Shown piece by piece: positions 61,335 through 64,000 of a stretch of 64,000 bases of DNA. Source of the stretch: Flavobacteriales bacterium (GTDB lineage Bacteria; Bacteroidota; Bacteroidia; Flavobacteriales_D; Cryomorphaceae); the NCBI GenBank assembly GCA_022448105.1, contig JAKVAV010000005.1, positions 173,387 to 237,386 of the forward strand. The letters are read 5' to 3'. Under the pieces are notes generated by a model. It was not told the origin of the DNA. It saw only the letters and a list, made by a program, of their open reading frames with translations, and ran no database searches. Every line of letters begins with the position of its first letter. Position 1 is the first letter of the stretch. Made by a program: the position numbers and the translations under genes.

Positions 61335-63617
61335 TTATTCTATGACTAAACCTTTTTGATCGACCATTTCACCATCCACAACCAGAGTGATACCATAAAC
61401 TCCGAAACTATATGAGCTGACATCAATTACATTAGAATGTGAATTGGTATCGAGGGTAAAACTATCAGTATGCCCATTGTTGGTGCTCGTTAACATTAAG
61501 TGAGCCTGGAATGCATTTGGTATATCATATTGCACAGTTACACTCGAAGATGCCGGGTTGGGTGAAACACTTACAATTACACCTCTATTCACCCTTACTT
61601 CCACTTTATCATAGTCTTTGAAGCCATCCGATCGTGCAATTACTTCAAGATGGTAATTCTGAGTGTACCCTGGCGAAATGTAGAAGGTACGTCCAGTATG
61701 TAATAAGTCTTTATCAGAGTCATACCAATTAAAAATTGCTGGTTCATTGATTTCACTAGCACTCAATTCAATACTATCATTCATTAATACCTCTGTATCA
61801 GGTCCCGCATTCGCTACAAAAGTTTCCCTTGGAGGAAAAGTGACTATAAATTTTTCTCCACCAAGAAACTGTCCCGTGGCTCTTCTTTGTATTACGTGAT
61901 ATTCAAATTGGTACTTGTCAGATATTTCTCTGGTCAAGAAATTAAAGCTGAGGTTTATCAGGCTACGTTCATTAGAATTGTAAGTCAAATTTCCCAACCG
62001 TGCATTGGCTTTTTTAACAATAAGTTGATTTCTATCTTCTCTGGAAATCTCAATGTTTTGCTCGGAGTATCCGCCATTCGCCCACTTCTGCCATGTCTTG
62101 TCGTCCAGCGTTATTCTCACTTCCGCTGTCTTGGTAATTGGATCTCCAAAAAGATATTGCGGGACTTTAAAATCTAATTTAAAAGTCTCTTGGTTTTGTC
62201 CTGCATTACCCACAGCTATAGTGGCTCCAACTATTTTGTCATCATCCCAGATTCCGCCTACTATTCCCGGTATTACATCTACAACACTCACATTTTTCCA
62301 TGCTATATTGTTGTTATTCCCCACATTATATCCCAAATTCCAATCTTGATTAAAGATTTCGTTGTTCATTGGGTCATTAGAAGCCACAATGCGAGATAAA
62401 AGACAAAAATGCCATGGCTGTTCGTTAATGTCTTCGTAATCTGCAGGATTTGGAGGAAACCATGGAAACTCCATCACATCTTCGTCACCTGCCAAAATGA
62501 TTGGTATGTTTTGAACGCCTATTTGATTTCCCATGAGAGTTGGATCAGTTATGGAACCATCCCAGTACTGAGGCCATGTGAGCGCAGTAGAAGCTTTTGC
62601 CCAATACAGATTTAGCTGTTCGTTTCCGAGGGAAGCTTCGCAGCTTTTGTTTCTCACCCTTACGTAGACATAGACGGGTTCATTGGGTGTGTATTCGGGG
62701 TTTTCATGGACTTGATTTTCTAAACCATCTGCTTGATTTCTCACCCAAATGTCTTCGCTCACGTATAAGAGCTCGGATGCGGTATTGGGCTCTGCTCCAA
62801 AATCCTCTGGTGTATCTTTTGTGTAAAGGTCAACTTCTGAACTGTTTAATGCTTGGGCCGCAAGGACTGCAAGATGGGCGTTTACCCGTCCATGTCCCAT
62901 TTCTAAAGAATGACCTGGATCTGTAGCGTTCCCGTTGTAGTCATAGCCGCCAACCTTTTCAGCGGTATTTTTGAGTATATCGTTTATTTGAGATACTGAA
63001 AGGCAGGGGTTTACCGATTTCATAAGAGCAACTACCCCGGCTACGATGGGTGCCGCAGCCGATGTCCCTCCCATACGTCCAGAGTAGGATAGGTAATTCG
63101 TGCCCTGATTGGGTATCTCTTCACCAATTTCGGGAAGTGGGTCTATTCCTATTGGCAGAGGTCCCGTATATATCTGGTTCCAAGGATTGTCCCCATTTCC
63201 ATTGAGTCTGTCGATGGTCCAAATATTGAAAGATTCTCCAGTAAGCGGAAAGTGGTAAGCCGTATGAGAAGGAGCCACAATGTCAAGTTCTGTATCTGTA
63301 GGGCTGTAATTGGTCTGTGAGTCATTTCTATCGGATGCACCAACGGTGATCAAGCTCAGAATATCAGCATTGGCTGGGAAATTTACTCCGCCTTCTTGTC
63401 CATAAAAATGATGCGCGGTATTTCCAGCAGAAAAAATGACAACTACCCCTTGGTCTATGGCGTCTTCAATAGCTGACACAATGGGTGCCGAAAGATTCGG
63501 GAGATTTATTGAGTTTGTAAAGCCCCAGCTGTTGCTTATAATATTCGCGCCGTTGTCTGTTGCGAATGAGATGGCGTCTGCAAGCATTAGAAAAGAAGTT
63601 TCAGAACTGAACTTCAT
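61335..63617 (-). CDS. S8 serine peptidase, C-terminal fragment with catalytic Ser and T9SS type A domain (frameshifted)
   Basis: 760 residues in this frame. It begins inside a subtilisin domain: ADAISFATDNGANIISNSWG carries the oxyanion-hole Asn and VVIFSAGNTAHH follows. GGTSAAAPIVAGVVALMKS holds the catalytic Ser. The region after residue ~250 is a beta-rich linker with domains resembling those in long T9SS peptidases. The end (SVSPNPASSSVTVQYD, YSFGVYGITLVV) is a type A sorting domain. The catalytic Asp and His are missing here but are encoded directly upstream in another frame, so this is half of one broken gene. The overlap of the two frames is ATGA at 63614-63617. Confidence 0.9.
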   Translation of the reverse strand: MKFSSETSFLMLADAISFATDNGANIISNSWGFTNSINLPNLSAPIVSAIEDAIDQGVVVIFSAGNTAHHFYGQEGGVNFPANADILSLITVGASDRNDSQTNYSPTDTELDIVAPSHTAYHFPLTGESFNIWTIDRLNGNGDNPWNQIYTGPLPIGIDPLPEIGEEIPNQGTNYLSYSGRMGGTSAAAPIVAGVVALMKSVNPCLSVSQINDILKNTAEKVGGYDYNGNATDPGHSLEMGHGRVNAHLAVLAAQALNSSEVDLYTKDTPEDFGAEPNTASELLYVSEDIWVRNQADGLENQVHENPEYTPNEPVYVYVRVRNKSCEASLGNEQLNLYWAKASTALTWPQYWDGSITDPTLMGNQIGVQNIPIILAGDEDVMEFPWFPPNPADYEDINEQPWHFCLLSRIVASNDPMNNEIFNQDWNLGYNVGNNNNIAWKNVSVVDVIPGIVGGIWDDDKIVGATIAVGNAGQNQETFKLDFKVPQYLFGDPITKTAEVRITLDDKTWQKWANGGYSEQNIEISREDRNQLIVKKANARLGNLTYNSNERSLINLSFNFLTREISDKYQFEYHVIQRRATGQFLGGEKFIVTFPPRETFVANAGPDTEVLMNDSIELSASEINEPAIFNWYDSDKDLLHTGRTFYISPGYTQNYHLEVIARSDGFKDYDKVEVRVNRGVIVSVSPNPASSSVTVQYDIPNAFQAHLMLTSTNNGHTDSFTLDTNSHSNVIDVSSYSFGVYGITLVVDGEMVDQKGLVIE

Positions 63618-64000
63618 TTTATAGGCATTATTGTAGAATGAGGAGCCACACCTACAACTCCTTCATTAATGTCTATCTCTGCGGCGATAATCCCTGCGCA
63701 CTTGTTTCCATGATTCTGATCATCAACTGGTGAAGGGTCATTGGTTGGAAGGCCGTCTTCTGTATCAAAATTGCTCCCAGGCAACCTGATTTGTCTAGTA
63801 TTTGGCAGGTCAGGATGATCACTTATAAGGCCATCGTCGATCACCGCTATTACGACATCAGAACTTCCAAAGGTGATGTCCCAGGCTTCTGGCGCATCAA
63901 TGTCTGTATCCACTGTGCCAAATAGGCCATCGTTCACTTCTTGCCCAGTGTTGTGCAAATGCCATTGGTTTCCAAAGTATTCGTCATTTGGGATATAGTC
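63614..64000 (-). CDS. S8 serine peptidase, N-terminal fragment with catalytic Asp and His (frameshifted, 5' partial)
   Basis: Reading on the minus strand the frame is open from the window end. It starts DYIPNDEYFGNQWHLHNTGQ, the normal S8 segment before the catalytic core. VVIAVIDDGLISDHPDL carries the catalytic Asp and DQNHGNKCAGIIAA the His. VVGVAPHSTIMPIK then ends at a TGA (63614-63616). Homologous peptidases continue straight into the segment encoded by the other frame, so a -1 shift or one missing base in the AAAA run before TGA would join them. The signal peptide and true start lie beyond 64000. Confidence 0.85.
   Translation of the reverse strand, partial: DYIPNDEYFGNQWHLHNTGQEVNDGLFGTVDTDIDAPEAWDITFGSSDVVIAVIDDGLISDHPDLPNTRQIRLPGSNFDTEDGLPTNDPSPVDDQNHGNKCAGIIAAEIDINEGVVGVAPHSTIMPIK

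Noticed and set aside
63608-63620. Programmed -1 ribosomal frameshift in the S8 peptidase
   Set aside because: No X-XXY-YYZ slippery heptamer and no evident downstream structure; mutation or sequence error is simpler.
1-64000. CRISPR arrays, rRNA, intact IS elements and prophage genes
   Set aside because: None were found when reading both strands; no regularly spaced repeats or transposase signatures.

Overview
The window is from a member of the Bacteroidota, most likely a Flavobacteriales-type (Cryomorphaceae/Owenweeksia-like) bacterium. The support is type IX secretion (T9SS) substrates with type A and type B sorting domains, PorP/SprF, many promoters with the Bacteroidota -7 element TAnnTTTG, almost no Shine-Dalgarno sequences, and a tmRNA tag of GENNYALAA. 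Taxonomy beyond the phylum is inference.

Region 1 (1-21107) holds surface and housekeeping genes. It starts with the 3' end of a PKD/T9SS type B protein, followed by an ElaA-type acetyltransferase, a YedK/HMCES abasic-site protein and an AddA-like helicase-nuclease. Next is a MbnP/MbnH pair (copper-linked lipoprotein plus MauG-like di-heme enzyme). A translationally coupled adhesin operon follows: a 1680-residue PKD-repeat type B substrate, a TPR/PD40 protein and PorP/SprF. After it come a SiaB-like kinase, an NRDE protein, methionine aminopeptidase, a HAD phosphatase, a methyltransferase and an OmpA-family protein.

Region 2 (21289-50581) is a large surface-polysaccharide locus on the + strand. 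It encodes an OmpA-family protein coupled to Wza, a Wzc-type tyrosine autokinase and a Wzx flippase. It also has several GT4 and GT2 glycosyltransferases, a hexapeptide acetyltransferase, a SAM methyltransferase, two glutamine-hydrolysing asparagine-synthase-type amidotransferases and a Wzy-like polymerase. The last block is a bi-domain oxidoreductase, an alpha/alpha-toroid protein, a DUF354 GT-B protein, a phosphoglycosyl transferase of unusual architecture and a Wzi-like outer-membrane protein. A sulfotransferase lies antisense inside the locus. Two accessory islands interrupt it: a MazEF/PemK toxin-antitoxin pair (31836-32397), and a patch at 41187-43255 with a DUF4019 lipoprotein, a structured inverted repeat, a small antisense ORF and a two-gene nucleotidyltransferase module.

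Region 3 (50591-64000) has two hypothetical envelope genes, then a minus-strand ppk1 / glycerophosphodiesterase / response-regulator group. These are followed by two small conserved hypotheticals, tmRNA (ssrA) with its terminator, a saccharopine/alanine-dehydrogenase-like enzyme, a T9SS type A protein, and a subtilisin-like T9SS peptidase. The peptidase reading frame is broken by a -1 shift at 63614-63617, and its 5' end lies outside the window.

I see no CRISPR array, rRNA, tRNA, intact insertion sequence or prophage. The best candidates for under-described biology are the nucleotidyltransferase module with its structured flank, the phosphoglycosyl transferase lacking its usual membrane helix, the OmpA-Wza coupling, and the MbnP/MbnH pair.
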